A stretch of DNA of 64,000 bases from Myxococcaceae bacterium (GTDB lineage Bacteria > Myxococcota > Myxococcia > Myxococcales > Myxococcaceae): NCBI GenBank assembly GCA_017881265.1, contig JADGRA010000048.1:54061-118060 (forward strand), read 5' to 3'. A program made the translations under genes and the position numbers. Shown in pieces: positions 36,501 to 43,927 of this stretch (positions are counted from its first letter, which is position 1; every line of letters starts with the position of its first letter). The notes under the pieces are model-generated. The model was given only the letters and a program-made list of their open reading frames with translations, had not been told where the DNA came from and did no database searches.

Positions 36501-39500
36501 GCCATGCAGGCGCTCCAGGGCAGTCAGGGCCTCGGCGTCGGACGGCAACGCTTCGAGGAGTCGGTCCCAGGCGTGAATGGCCTCCTCGGTGCGCCCGAGG
36601 GACTGCTGGGCGCGGGCCAGCGCGCGGGTGATGCCGACACGGGCCGCGTCGCTGGAGGCCCGCGGCAAGACTTCCTCGAGGAGCGCCGACAGTTCTTCAT
36701 GCGCCGGCGCGCGCTCGGCCAGCCCGACGGCCAGGGCCAGGGAGGGTTCCTCGTCGGGCAGCTCGCGCAACGCCCGCGCGGCGGCGACGAAGGCGAGCTC
36801 GGGGTTCTGCATTGGCCCGGCGTACAGCTTGCCCACCTTGCGGAGCAGTGCGGCCCGGTCCTCCGCCTTCGGTTCGGTGGCGGCACGGGCCTCCAGCACC
36901 TGGACCAGTCGCAGGTGGTCCCCGCCGGCGGTGAAGATGGGCTCGAGCGCCTCGGCCGCCTCGCCCCGCAGCGGACTCTGCGAGCGCGCCATCTCCTCGA
37001 GCGCGCCGATGGCACCGGCATGGCCCTGGCGGCGGCGCAGGACGTCCTCGAACATGGCCAGCGCGCCGCGCGGGTCGTCCAGGCGGGCCAGGCGCAACCG
37101 GCCGAGGCGCACCATCAGGTCGAACATCTCCTCGGGACGCTGGCCCGCCTCGGCGAGCTGGATTTCCCGGCCGATGAGGGAGGCCAGCTCGGCCCAGCGC
37201 TCGCTCTCCGTCAGGACCTTGCCGAGGGCACGGATGGCGCCCGCGTCGTCGGGCTTCCGGGCGAGAATTTCGCCGTAGGCCTGGGCGGCCAGCTGTCGGT
37301 CGGCCAGGGACTCCTCGGCCAGCGTGCCCAGCTCCGCCAGAAGTTCCATCTGCCGCGCTGGCGAGGGCTCGGCCATCACCTGGCGCTTCATTACGGCCGC
37401 CAGGGCGTGCCAGTCGTGCTGCCGGTGCAGCAGCCGCGCCAGGGAGGACAGGACGTCGAGATTCTTGGGCTCGCGCCGGGCGAGCTCCTCGTAGGCCTTG
37501 ACCGCCAGCTCGGGGCGCTCCAGCCGCTCGCTGTACAGGTAGGCCAGGCGGCGCCACAGTTCCGTGGAGGTGGCGTTGGTGACACCCTTTTCCAGCTGGT
37601 CCTCGTAGGCGGCGGCGAGCTCCTCGAAGGTGCCGGACTCGGCGGCCAGGCGCTCCAGCTGTTCCCGCGCCGAGGGATTCTCCGGCGCCTCGGCGAAGAT
37701 GCGGGCGCGGGCGGCGAAGGAAAGCTCCTTCTGCCCCAGCGCCTCGCGCAGCGTGGCCACCTCCTCGAGGAGGGCCAGGCGCTGGGCGGTGCTGGCGACC
37801 GGAAGGCGGATTTCCAGGACGTCCACCAGGTGCTTGCCGTCGTTGAGGCTTCTGTAGACGCCCTCGAGGACGCGGGCCGCCTCCTGGCGGACGGCCTCGC
37901 TGCCCAGAAGGCGCTCCAGCCCGGCGACGGCGTTGGGGTCGCTGGGCGCACCTTCCAGCAGCTGGGCGTAGCCGGCCACCGCCGGGGACAGGTCGCCCTG
38001 CTTTTCCAGCAGCTGGGCGCGCCGCAGCAGGTAGCCCCGCCGCACGTCGCCCGAGGTGGCCTGCACCAGCTGGGCGAGGACGTCGCCTTGCGCGTCGAGG
38101 TCCTTGGCCTTGCCATACAGGCGGTCGAGGGCTTCCAGGCCGTCCACGCCGCGGTCGAGGGCCAGGGCTTCCTTGAAGGCGTCGATGGCGCGCGCCTCGT
38201 CGCCGGCCGCCTCCAGCGAGGCGCCCGCCCGCATGAGGAGCGCACGCCGCTCGGCCGGGGCCCCGGCCAGCTGCGCCTTCTTGAGGGTAATCTCCGCCAG
38301 TTCCTTGGCGTTGCGGCTCTGCTCGAAGAGACGCCCCAGAGCGTCCAGCGCCTGCCGGTCCTGGGGGGCCGCGGCCAGCAGGGCCTGCCAGTCGCGGATG
38401 GCCTGTTCGGACAGTCCGAGGTGCTCTCGCAGCTCGGCGGCCCGTCGCAGCACTTCGATGGCCTCGGGCTCGGCCAGCTTGCTGGCAAGCGCTTCATACA
38501 CCTGGGCCAGCTCCTCGTAGGAGCCGCTGGTGCGCGCCAGGCGCTCCAGGTCCGCCCGGGCCGCGGGCCGGTCGATGCCGTTGCGGAAGGCGTCGGCTGC
38601 CGCATGGAAGGCGCGGTCCGGGGCGCCGAGGTCGCGCTCCAGAATGCCGCGCAGCTCCCGCGCCAGGCGCACCTTCTCGTCCGTCAGGGCATCGGCCATG
38701 CGCGCCTCGCGGATGCTGACGCGGCGGGCGTGGTCGCCGGTGCGGGCGAGCACCGGGTCCAGAATCTCGAGGGCGGTGGCACTCTCGGCCTCGTGGGAGC
38801 GCGCCCAGGCTTCGAGGAGGTCTCGGCTGGCCTGGTGGCCCGGGTCCTCGACGAGGATGGCCTCCAGAAGCTGCAGCGCCCCGGCGGTGTCCCGAAGCTT
38901 TTCGCGGCGCAGCTGCGCCAGCCGGAAGGTGGCCTCCCGGCCCTGCGGGCTCTGGCCTTCCTGGGCGCGCCGCAGCTCCAGGGCGAAGGCCAGCCCCTCG
39001 TCCTTGCCGAGCTCCTGGTAGAGGCGGTCCAGCGCGGTGACGGCCTCGCGGTTCAGGGGGTCCGCCTCGGCCACCCGCCGCCAGAAGGCGGACGCCATCT
39101 CGCGCTCGCCCAGTTTCCCCTCGTGGAGGAGGGCCGCCTCCCGCCACAGCGCCACGCGCTCGGCCGGCTCCTTCACCACCGAGGCCAGCGCATCCAGGAC
39201 TTTCGCCAGCCCGGCCCACTGCTCGCCGGCGCGGTGCAGGCGCTGCAGGGCCCGGAGGGCGTCGACGTTGGTGGGGTCAATGGCCAGCAGGGCTTCGAGG
39301 TGCACCACGGCACCGGCCCGGTCATCCAGCTTCTTCTCCTGCACGTCCGCCAGCTCCCGCAGCAGGGCGGCACGGACGGGCCCGGCCTCGGCCTGGCCCA
39401 CCAGTTCCTTCAGGACGGTGGCGAAGCCGTCCATGGCGTCGGCGTCCTCGGCGGCGCGCCGGGCGGCCGAACGCAGCCCGGCGTCACCCGGGGCAAGGCG

Positions 39501-41090
39501 CAGGGCGCGGGACAGCGCCGCGAAGGCGAGCTCCGGCTGACGCAGGTGGTGCAGGTGGACGTGCGCCGCCTGCTGGAGCGCCAGCACGCGCTCCATGGGG
39601 TCCTTCGTCAGGTCGGCGACGACGTCGAGCACCCCCACCAGCTTCCGGTGCTCCTTGACCGCCTCGTACGCCGCGACGAGGGCGCGGGCAGCCTCCTCCC
39701 GGCGCTCGGGCTCCTCCAGAAGCCCCTCCAGCGCAGCCAGTGCCTCGGCGTCGGTGGGCTTCTTGTGGAGGATGCTCGCGTATCTCTTGACGGCATCGGC
39801 ACCGCTGGCCAAGCGCACCTCCGGGGTTCCTGCGGGCGGAGCCGCCTCGGGCTGCAGCGGCGGGGCGCCCGGGGATGGCGGGGAGGATGGTAGCAGATGC
39901 GACCCCTCCGCTCCGGTATCCGGCGGCGCCAGGCGAAAAGGGGCCGGGGTGGGGGGGCCCGGGCGGGACGTCCAGACGGGAGCCGCCGGCGTGGCGTCCA
40001 GGGAGGCCCCCGCCGGGGGCAGCAGCTGGACGGAGGCAGCGCGCGCCCCGGAGGAGGCGGCGGCGGCGCCTTGGGGGGGGGTGCGCTCCGGACGCACCAG
40101 GCTCCCCATCCACGTCCGCAGCGAGGCGGCCTCCCGGGACCGGCCGGTGGCCTGCAGGCGCTCCGCCAGGCCGGCGTAAGCCGAGAGTGCCTCGGCAGTG
40201 CCGCCACTCTCCAAAAGCAGCTCGGCCGCCAGGCTGACCGCATCCGCCCGGCCGGGGTCCGCGGCCGTGGCGCGCCGGAAGTCGGCCAGGGCCCCCGGCC
40301 CGTCCCGCAGGCGGCTCAGCCGCAGCGTCCCCGCCCGCACCCACAGTTCGGCCTGCGCGGCCGCGTCGGTGGCGTCCTTCGCCATATGTTCCAGGACGCT
40401 GGCGAAGCCGGACCAGTCCTCGCTGCGCTCGGCCATGCGCTCGAGGAAGAGGAGGGCCCCGGGCATGGCGGGCCACAGGACGAAGCAGCGGTCCAGCGCT
40501 TCCTTCACCCTTGGCGCGCCACCCGGGTCGTACCAGGAGAAGAGACGGGCGACGGCGAGGGACAGCTCGGCCGCGTGGGCTGCTTCCTGCTCGGCCAGGG
40601 AGGCGGCCCACAGCGCGGTCGCGCGCTCCCGCCAGCCCGCGTCCAGCGAAGCCAGTGCCTCGGCGACGGCGCGCGTTCTGGGGTTGTCCGGGCTGAGTTG
40701 CCCTGCCCAGTGCAGCGCCGAGCGGGCCAGCTGGTGTTCTGTCGGGTCGTCCACCAGCGCCTCGGCCAGCGCCAGGTAGGCGTCGGCCAGGCCCACGCCG
40801 CCCCGCTGCTCGCGCTCGCGCTCCAGCGAGGCGAAGACGGCGCCGAAACGGCGCTCGACAAAAAGTTCCCGCCGCAGCTGCTGCGGCAGCGCGGTGTCCT
40901 CCGGGTCTGCTCGCGCCGCCAGCTGGAAGCAAAGGATGGCGCGGTCACGCCGGCCCAGCTTCTCGCCGTAGACTTCGGCTGCCTCGAGGAAGAAGGCGGC
41001 GGCGGCGGACCCGCGCGTCCGGCCGGCGCGCTGCAGCAGCGCCTCGGCCTCCTCCTCAAAGGATTGCTGAGCGCGGGAGGTGGGCTCCAT
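30531..41090 (-). CDS. gltI: Giant TPR protein GltI (AgmK) homologue
   Basis: A 3519-aa protein made almost entirely of tetratricopeptide-like helical repeats, for example AALEALLAIDPTNVDALRAL and DAYRAALELDPQNREAVDAL, repeated dozens of times at 34-40 residue steps. There is no signal peptide or membrane helix, so it should sit in the cytoplasm as a scaffold. A Pro/Ala-rich break at about 340-430 separates the N-terminal block from the main solenoid. The last ~250 residues leave the repeat pattern. Position between gltH and gltJ and the huge length match AgmK/GltI, which in M. xanthus belongs to the G1 gliding cluster. Confidence 0.88.
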   Translation of the reverse strand: MEPTSRAQQSFEEEAEALLQRAGRTRGSAAAAFFLEAAEVYGEKLGRRDRAILCFQLAARADPEDTALPQQLRRELFVERRFGAVFASLEREREQRGGVGLADAYLALAEALVDDPTEHQLARSALHWAGQLSPDNPRTRAVAEALASLDAGWRERATALWAASLAEQEAAHAAELSLAVARLFSWYDPGGAPRVKEALDRCFVLWPAMPGALLFLERMAERSEDWSGFASVLEHMAKDATDAAAQAELWVRAGTLRLSRLRDGPGALADFRRATAADPGRADAVSLAAELLLESGGTAEALSAYAGLAERLQATGRSREAASLRTWMGSLVRPERTPPQGAAAASSGARAASVQLLPPAGASLDATPAAPVWTSRPGPPTPAPFRLAPPDTGAEGSHLLPSSPPSPGAPPLQPEAAPPAGTPEVRLASGADAVKRYASILHKKPTDAEALAALEGLLEEPERREEAARALVAAYEAVKEHRKLVGVLDVVADLTKDPMERVLALQQAAHVHLHHLRQPELAFAALSRALRLAPGDAGLRSAARRAAEDADAMDGFATVLKELVGQAEAGPVRAALLRELADVQEKKLDDRAGAVVHLEALLAIDPTNVDALRALQRLHRAGEQWAGLAKVLDALASVVKEPAERVALWREAALLHEGKLGEREMASAFWRRVAEADPLNREAVTALDRLYQELGKDEGLAFALELRRAQEGQSPQGREATFRLAQLRREKLRDTAGALQLLEAILVEDPGHQASRDLLEAWARSHEAESATALEILDPVLARTGDHARRVSIREARMADALTDEKVRLARELRGILERDLGAPDRAFHAAADAFRNGIDRPAARADLERLARTSGSYEELAQVYEALASKLAEPEAIEVLRRAAELREHLGLSEQAIRDWQALLAAAPQDRQALDALGRLFEQSRNAKELAEITLKKAQLAGAPAERRALLMRAGASLEAAGDEARAIDAFKEALALDRGVDGLEALDRLYGKAKDLDAQGDVLAQLVQATSGDVRRGYLLRRAQLLEKQGDLSPAVAGYAQLLEGAPSDPNAVAGLERLLGSEAVRQEAARVLEGVYRSLNDGKHLVDVLEIRLPVASTAQRLALLEEVATLREALGQKELSFAARARIFAEAPENPSAREQLERLAAESGTFEELAAAYEDQLEKGVTNATSTELWRRLAYLYSERLERPELAVKAYEELARREPKNLDVLSSLARLLHRQHDWHALAAVMKRQVMAEPSPARQMELLAELGTLAEESLADRQLAAQAYGEILARKPDDAGAIRALGKVLTESERWAELASLIGREIQLAEAGQRPEEMFDLMVRLGRLRLARLDDPRGALAMFEDVLRRRQGHAGAIGALEEMARSQSPLRGEAAEALEPIFTAGGDHLRLVQVLEARAATEPKAEDRAALLRKVGKLYAGPMQNPELAFVAAARALRELPDEEPSLALAVGLAERAPAHEELSALLEEVLPRASSDAARVGITRALARAQQSLGRTEEAIHAWDRLLEALPSDAEALTALERLHGQAGRPAEVLEVLRRQLAVADAAPAKTALLLRMADLQEKSLQDAVGALATLRRLLELKPDDAEALERMDVLCTRAERWPEVADVLARRAALADGHAVLELKARLGEVRELRLLDKFSALELYREVLAVEPRHAVALPRVEELVQKDPQNKVAVELLLGAYRAGAGGPKLAQAIETRVAVSPDPFERKTLLVELATLRESAREMEPAFLALLQAFKEDPNDAALRERLDKLADVAKSHEELAGLYEEALPRIAEATDAAHVSFRLGELFEQRLADPAKAILSYERARTLDPGLAVPALQALVRLYASGSRPDRLVATLDELEKRTGDPGEKVQLLLRLAQVAQVDLEDAPRAIDAAERVLALDPKNVLAARQLEPLYEAAGRQDRLFAALRIQRDVATGAERERILSKMVKVSAEGLADLEASIELYSELHAKNPRSDQAFTALEQALEKAERWEDLRALLAGRRVQVTEPREQVRIDERLGTVLYRKLGRPEEAVAPLRSALERDARHRGALETLRDVLAELGRREDLVVVLRRLIPLQDDAAGVKSIRLNLAEVLAEMQRREEALDAARRALEIEPHSIPELDRVRQVFVTLRAFGDAVRALELKAEVYQRLEERDQVVATLFEMADLWTGPGGKPESAAPVLERLLDVDPANRTAYERLLALYAVVSDWRAHAQLVDRYLPNLVTEEEKTRALRDLGKVREQKLGQKDSAFLALCRALQLDPSDDALREDVERLAEETGSYEELAAVYEQVADELPRGPLATRLYLVLARVQDKNLDDAAAAEAALRKILEFDPTNASALDALASIFSHRGRDQDYIVALEQKLEAAPSIEARKQILRDISRTYVERLNNVDEGAAALRRALDLEPDTETLAELAKLYRDQHMWGDLAATLSRARDLAPSLEERARIQVEVAQVQERDLGDDEAAVDAYRAALELDPQNREAVDALERLYTRLNRPADLLAVYERQLELTEDYRAKVHILFRSAAIWEDTYQNAANADACVEGILTLDPTNLQAIKTLERLRLAQGRWEDLVAVLERHIQLATEVQEQADLYVQVGDVYRDQLRRADRAVDAYQAALQVDPTHRPAMHALGLLYERSGNWPFALDVLHQESQVMGRSPEAVELFHRMGKINEDMLQDVGTAKGWYAEALRLNPDHLPTLRALRGIHEAEQDWDAYESVLAAEARAAEDPTEKAQAELALARFHSERREDVAAATHWYEEATRHQPDLLDAALPLADLYIAREAWERAEAMLEVVVRQLRARAAAEPEGGADKELCRQVYRLGYVAEKLGRRDAALEHYEHAYQLDATYLPALEGYAHLLVLAQRHDQALKVLQTILIHHREDLTDLEVVEVYWQIGEVHSSLNQPDRAQNNFEKALAIDPGHEPTLRALIQLADANAQWERSAEYRQSLLQSLDGDAKADAALELGKLAREKLKDSHIAIDAYVQAHRLRPDDVDVMDALYMLYRETRQSQKAAEILERMLQTPAMHADPQRAKRVWFALGEAYRDDVKDVARAVDAFNAALELDPRFVEAFGAIEQLLSSEKDWKSLEENYARMIQRLPKTEDTHAARMVLWKTLGDLYHQVLKQPQEALMAFQVAAAGLPDDAAVQETYGDLLAKIAGSEEKAVAAYRRALAGSQNPRKVASALAELAAKRKDYDGAWMAAQVVSGILGDPGPAEKEILTKLGPYAKKREIPQRGLTDRLWTGQLFHPKLRTPVAEILGLLFQHAGYLFATSLSQVGINPKRHRIDVSTAPEYQIHHYRSVAKLLGMDTVELFSPFLVATRDKLAKRTTEAAPEPLVGIEICQTHPVSLKVGGRFFKELDKDGQRDTYALLGRTLAGLRPELALAQRLLPEQLDAVFQAALALAGFSWRWTAPHAVIEAERQKLEPALPDSARVALARAAQDVLRRGNTDVLKEYLEGAELTGVRCALFVAGDVEPVKRLVQGETGSAYRISPKEKMRELMTFAVSEDLATLRAAVGTAVEVPSRK

Positions 41091-41317
41091 CGTGGGCGGG
41101 TGCGTAGGCGCGCCAGGCGTGACAGTCCCGGGCCCCGCGGTGGGCCTGACTGGGCCGGCGCGGGCAGCACAGGAAGTCTACCGTCCGCAGATTTGGCTAA
41201 TCAAACCGCGGCGGGCCTTCCTCGCCAGCGGTTCGAGACCCCGGGGTGACGCACCTGCGCGCACCTCAGCGGACAGGACGGCCGTCGCTGGCCGACAGCA
41301 GCGCTGGCGTAGCCGTC

Positions 41318-43129
41318 TCACGCCGCTGGTGGGGTGCCACCCGGTGCTTCCACCTCGGGTGCTACGTCGCCCTGCGCGTCCTGTGCCTCGTGGGCGTCTT
41401 CTGCGGGGGGCGGCGGCGGCTCAGAGGGAGGTGTAGCCTCGAGGCGCTCGGCGGCCGCGTCGTCCCCGGCGCGGCGGTACAGGCGGATGGCCTGGTCCCG
41501 GTGCCCGGAGGCCTCGGCGAAAGCGGCGGCCTTGGCGAAATCCCCCAGCGCTTCCACAAGCGGGTAGGCGCGGTCCTTGCGCCCGCCCTCCTCCCAGGCC
41601 TGTGCGGCCTCGGCCTTGCGACCGAGGAGGTCCAGCCAGCGCGCCTTGGGGCCCAGTTTCCCCTCCGCGGTGGCGGTGGCGAGTTCGGCCTCGCCCACCG
41701 CGCGCGCCTCGTCCTTCAGCTTCAGCTGTTCCAGGAAGCGGAAGGCCTTGGTGGCGGGAAGCGCCTTCAGCACCTCGACGGCCTCGGCGCGCCGGTTGCT
41801 CTGCACCAGCACCTGGGCTGCGCCCAGGCGGTCGCCCCGCTCCACCAGGCGCTGGACTTCCAGCGCCCGCACGCGCTCGGCGCCGGCGAGGTCGCGGGTC
41901 CGTTCGTACGCCTTGCGGGCCAGTCCCAGCTTCCCGGCCCGTTCCCAGGCGAGGGCGGCCTGGTCGAATTGCCGGGCCCTTTCGTACAGCTTGGCGACGT
42001 CGTCAAAGGCGTGGCCCTTGACGAGGAGCTCCATCAGCAGTTCCCACGCCTCGGCGCGCTCCAGCTGGGAGCGGGCCTCGGCCGCGGGCAGGGACTGGGC
42101 AAGCCGGCGGGCCGCCTCCATGTCCTTGGCGGCCAGCGCGGCGCGCAGCGCACCCTTCAAGTCTCCCCCCGCCTCGTACAGCCGCAGCGCCTCGGCCGGG
42201 GCGCCGTGCCTTTCGTACAGGTGGGCGGCGTCGCGGGTGCGGCCCCGGGCGGCCATGGCTTCCGCCTGGCCCTTCCAGTCGCCCGGGGCGACGGGAGGCA
42301 GCGGCGCGGAGACGCTGCGCGGGGCCCGGTCCTCGCGGACTTTGCGGCCTCTCTCCACAGGCTTTCGCGGCCCGGCCGGGGGACGGGTACCCTCGGGCTT
42401 GGCGACGGGCGCCTCGGCGTGGGCAATTTCCTCCGCGGAGGGCGTCCTCCCCGCGGCGGCGAAAGCGCCCTCGGCGCGCTCCGCCTCGTGCACGGCAAGC
42501 CAGGCCAGCCCCACCCGGTACAGGACGTCGGCGTGGCGCTGCGCGGGGGTGGGCGCGGGGGCCGCCGGCGCGGCGGGGGCGGCCGGGGTTTCCACGGCTA
42601 CCGCGGCAGCGGCCTCGGGCGCGGAGGCGTCCTGCGCAGGGGTGGCCTCCGCGGGCGCGCTCGTCTCGGCCGGCGGCGTGGACTCGAGGCCTTCTGCGTC
42701 GGCCGGCGCCTCCGCGGACGCTGCGGCCTCGGCCTCTACCGCTTCGGGGGCGGGGGTGGACTCGGCGGCGGGGGCCTCGGCCGGCGTCGCCTCCCCGGCC
42801 GGCTTGGGCTGGCGGCTCACCCGCAGCAGCGTGGTGATGAGGCGGCCACGGGCGTTCGGGTCCAGCTCCGCCAGGGCCCGGACGCGCAGCGCCCGCAGCT
42901 GACGCACCACCTCGTCCAGGGGCTTCAGCTGCCCTTCGAGGTCTCCCTTGCCGAGGGCCTTCTCGACGTTGGACAGCTCGACGACGACGCGGTGGCCGCC
43001 CGAGGCGGGGGCATGCTCATCCCGCCGGCCCTTGCCGCCCGGCCGTCCGTCACGCCCGCGGCCGCCGCGGTCTCGCTCCCCGCCGCCGCGCGGGCCCCTG
43101 CCTGGACCCTGTGGAACCTGAGTGTTCAC
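41318..43129 (-). CDS. Helical-repeat protein of the gliding cluster (unnamed)
   Basis: A 603-aa protein with no named family I can assign. It starts with a Gly/Arg-rich segment (GPGRGPRGGGERDRGGRGRD), has a short helical part (NVEKALGKGDLEGQLKPLD), a long Ala/Pro/Glu-rich linker, and then a solenoid of paired helices in which segments such as AHLYERHGAPAEALRLYEAG and KLYERARQFDQAALAWERAG recur. The end is Pro/Glu-rich. It sits in the slot between gltH and gltI and is on the same strand. A GTG at 43129 preceded by GAGGGCAGGGAA is the start. The solenoid suggests a scaffold or partner for the motility machine. Confidence 0.75.
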   Translation of the reverse strand: MNTQVPQGPGRGPRGGGERDRGGRGRDGRPGGKGRRDEHAPASGGHRVVVELSNVEKALGKGDLEGQLKPLDEVVRQLRALRVRALAELDPNARGRLITTLLRVSRQPKPAGEATPAEAPAAESTPAPEAVEAEAAASAEAPADAEGLESTPPAETSAPAEATPAQDASAPEAAAAVAVETPAAPAAPAAPAPTPAQRHADVLYRVGLAWLAVHEAERAEGAFAAAGRTPSAEEIAHAEAPVAKPEGTRPPAGPRKPVERGRKVREDRAPRSVSAPLPPVAPGDWKGQAEAMAARGRTRDAAHLYERHGAPAEALRLYEAGGDLKGALRAALAAKDMEAARRLAQSLPAAEARSQLERAEAWELLMELLVKGHAFDDVAKLYERARQFDQAALAWERAGKLGLARKAYERTRDLAGAERVRALEVQRLVERGDRLGAAQVLVQSNRRAEAVEVLKALPATKAFRFLEQLKLKDEARAVGEAELATATAEGKLGPKARWLDLLGRKAEAAQAWEEGGRKDRAYPLVEALGDFAKAAAFAEASGHRDQAIRLYRRAGDDAAAERLEATPPSEPPPPPAEDAHEAQDAQGDVAPEVEAPGGTPPAA

Positions 43130-43248
43130 TTCCCTGCCCTCGTTTCAACAGCAAAGGGGGCAGCACATAGCAGCCTCGGGCCGCCGAGGGCCAGCCTGGC
43201 GCACTTTCCGGCGACAGCCACGGGACGCGGGGGGCGCCCCGCACCGTT

Positions 43249-43908
43249 TTAGAAGGCGTAGCGGATGTTGGGCGTCACCATGAAGCCCCACTCGTTGCTT
43301 TTTCCGAGGTAGGTGCCGTCGACTTCCAGGCCGATGGAGAAGTGGCGCAGGTGGGTGTAGTACTGCACGCCCAGGCCGGCGAAGGCGTAGAAGGCCGAGT
43401 AGCTGCTGGTGGCCGGCGTCGGGGTGAAGAGGGCCTGGGGCTGGAAGAAGGCCCAGCCGGCGCCCGCCTTCACGTACAGCCAGGTGCGCTGCACGCCCTG
43501 GCCGTCGGCGAAGCCGATGGCGTTGAAGCGCACCGCCAGGCCGGGGATGAGCTGGGTGAAGGCGCCCGAGGCCACCCCGTTGGAGAAGCCGATGTACTCC
43601 GAGCCGGCGCCGTAGGCGGCGAAGGCCCCGAAAAGGCTGACGGTGAAGTAGCGGCCGATGTCGTAGCCCGCCTCCAGCCGCAGCATGAGTCCCCAGGAGG
43701 AGGGGGACGGCGTGCCGGGCGCGGCCGGCAGGCCGCCCAGGAAGGAGACCCCGACGTCGGCCCCCAGGTAGAAGCCGCGCTCCACCTCGTCGACCGGCGC
43801 TTCCTTCTCGAGGAGGGGCGCCGCGCCGGGGGCCTGGCTCTGGGCCAGGGCGAGGGCCGGGGCAATCGCTCCGAGCAGCGCCACACCGAGGAGCAGCGTT
43901 CGACGCAT
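43249..43908 (-). CDS. gltH: Outer-membrane beta-barrel protein GltH homologue
   Basis: A 219-aa exported protein. The signal peptide is LLLGVALLGAIAPALALAQ. The rest alternates polar and aromatic/hydrophobic residues in strands (RGFYLGADVGVSFLGG, WGLMLRLEAGYDIGRYFTV, YSAFYAFAGLGVQYYTHL) and ends in Phe (MVTPNIRYAF), as expected for an outer-membrane barrel. In M. xanthus GltH is one of the outer-membrane parts of the gliding complex. The ATG at 43908 is preferred over a GTG at 43923 because of the GAGAGG ribosome site. The stop of gltG lies about 20 bases upstream. Confidence 0.8.
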   Translation of the reverse strand: MRRTLLLGVALLGAIAPALALAQSQAPGAAPLLEKEAPVDEVERGFYLGADVGVSFLGGLPAAPGTPSPSSWGLMLRLEAGYDIGRYFTVSLFGAFAAYGAGSEYIGFSNGVASGAFTQLIPGLAVRFNAIGFADGQGVQRTWLYVKAGAGWAFFQPQALFTPTPATSSYSAFYAFAGLGVQYYTHLRHFSIGLEVDGTYLGKSNEWGFMVTPNIRYAF

Positions 43909-43927
43909 CCGGACCTCTCTCACCGGC

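Noticed and set aside
35391..39893. 1500-aa plus-strand open frame opposite gltI
   Set aside because: Gln/His/Arg/Gly-rich shadow of the TPR gene caused by GC-rich third positions; no conserved domain, and the minus frame is convincing.
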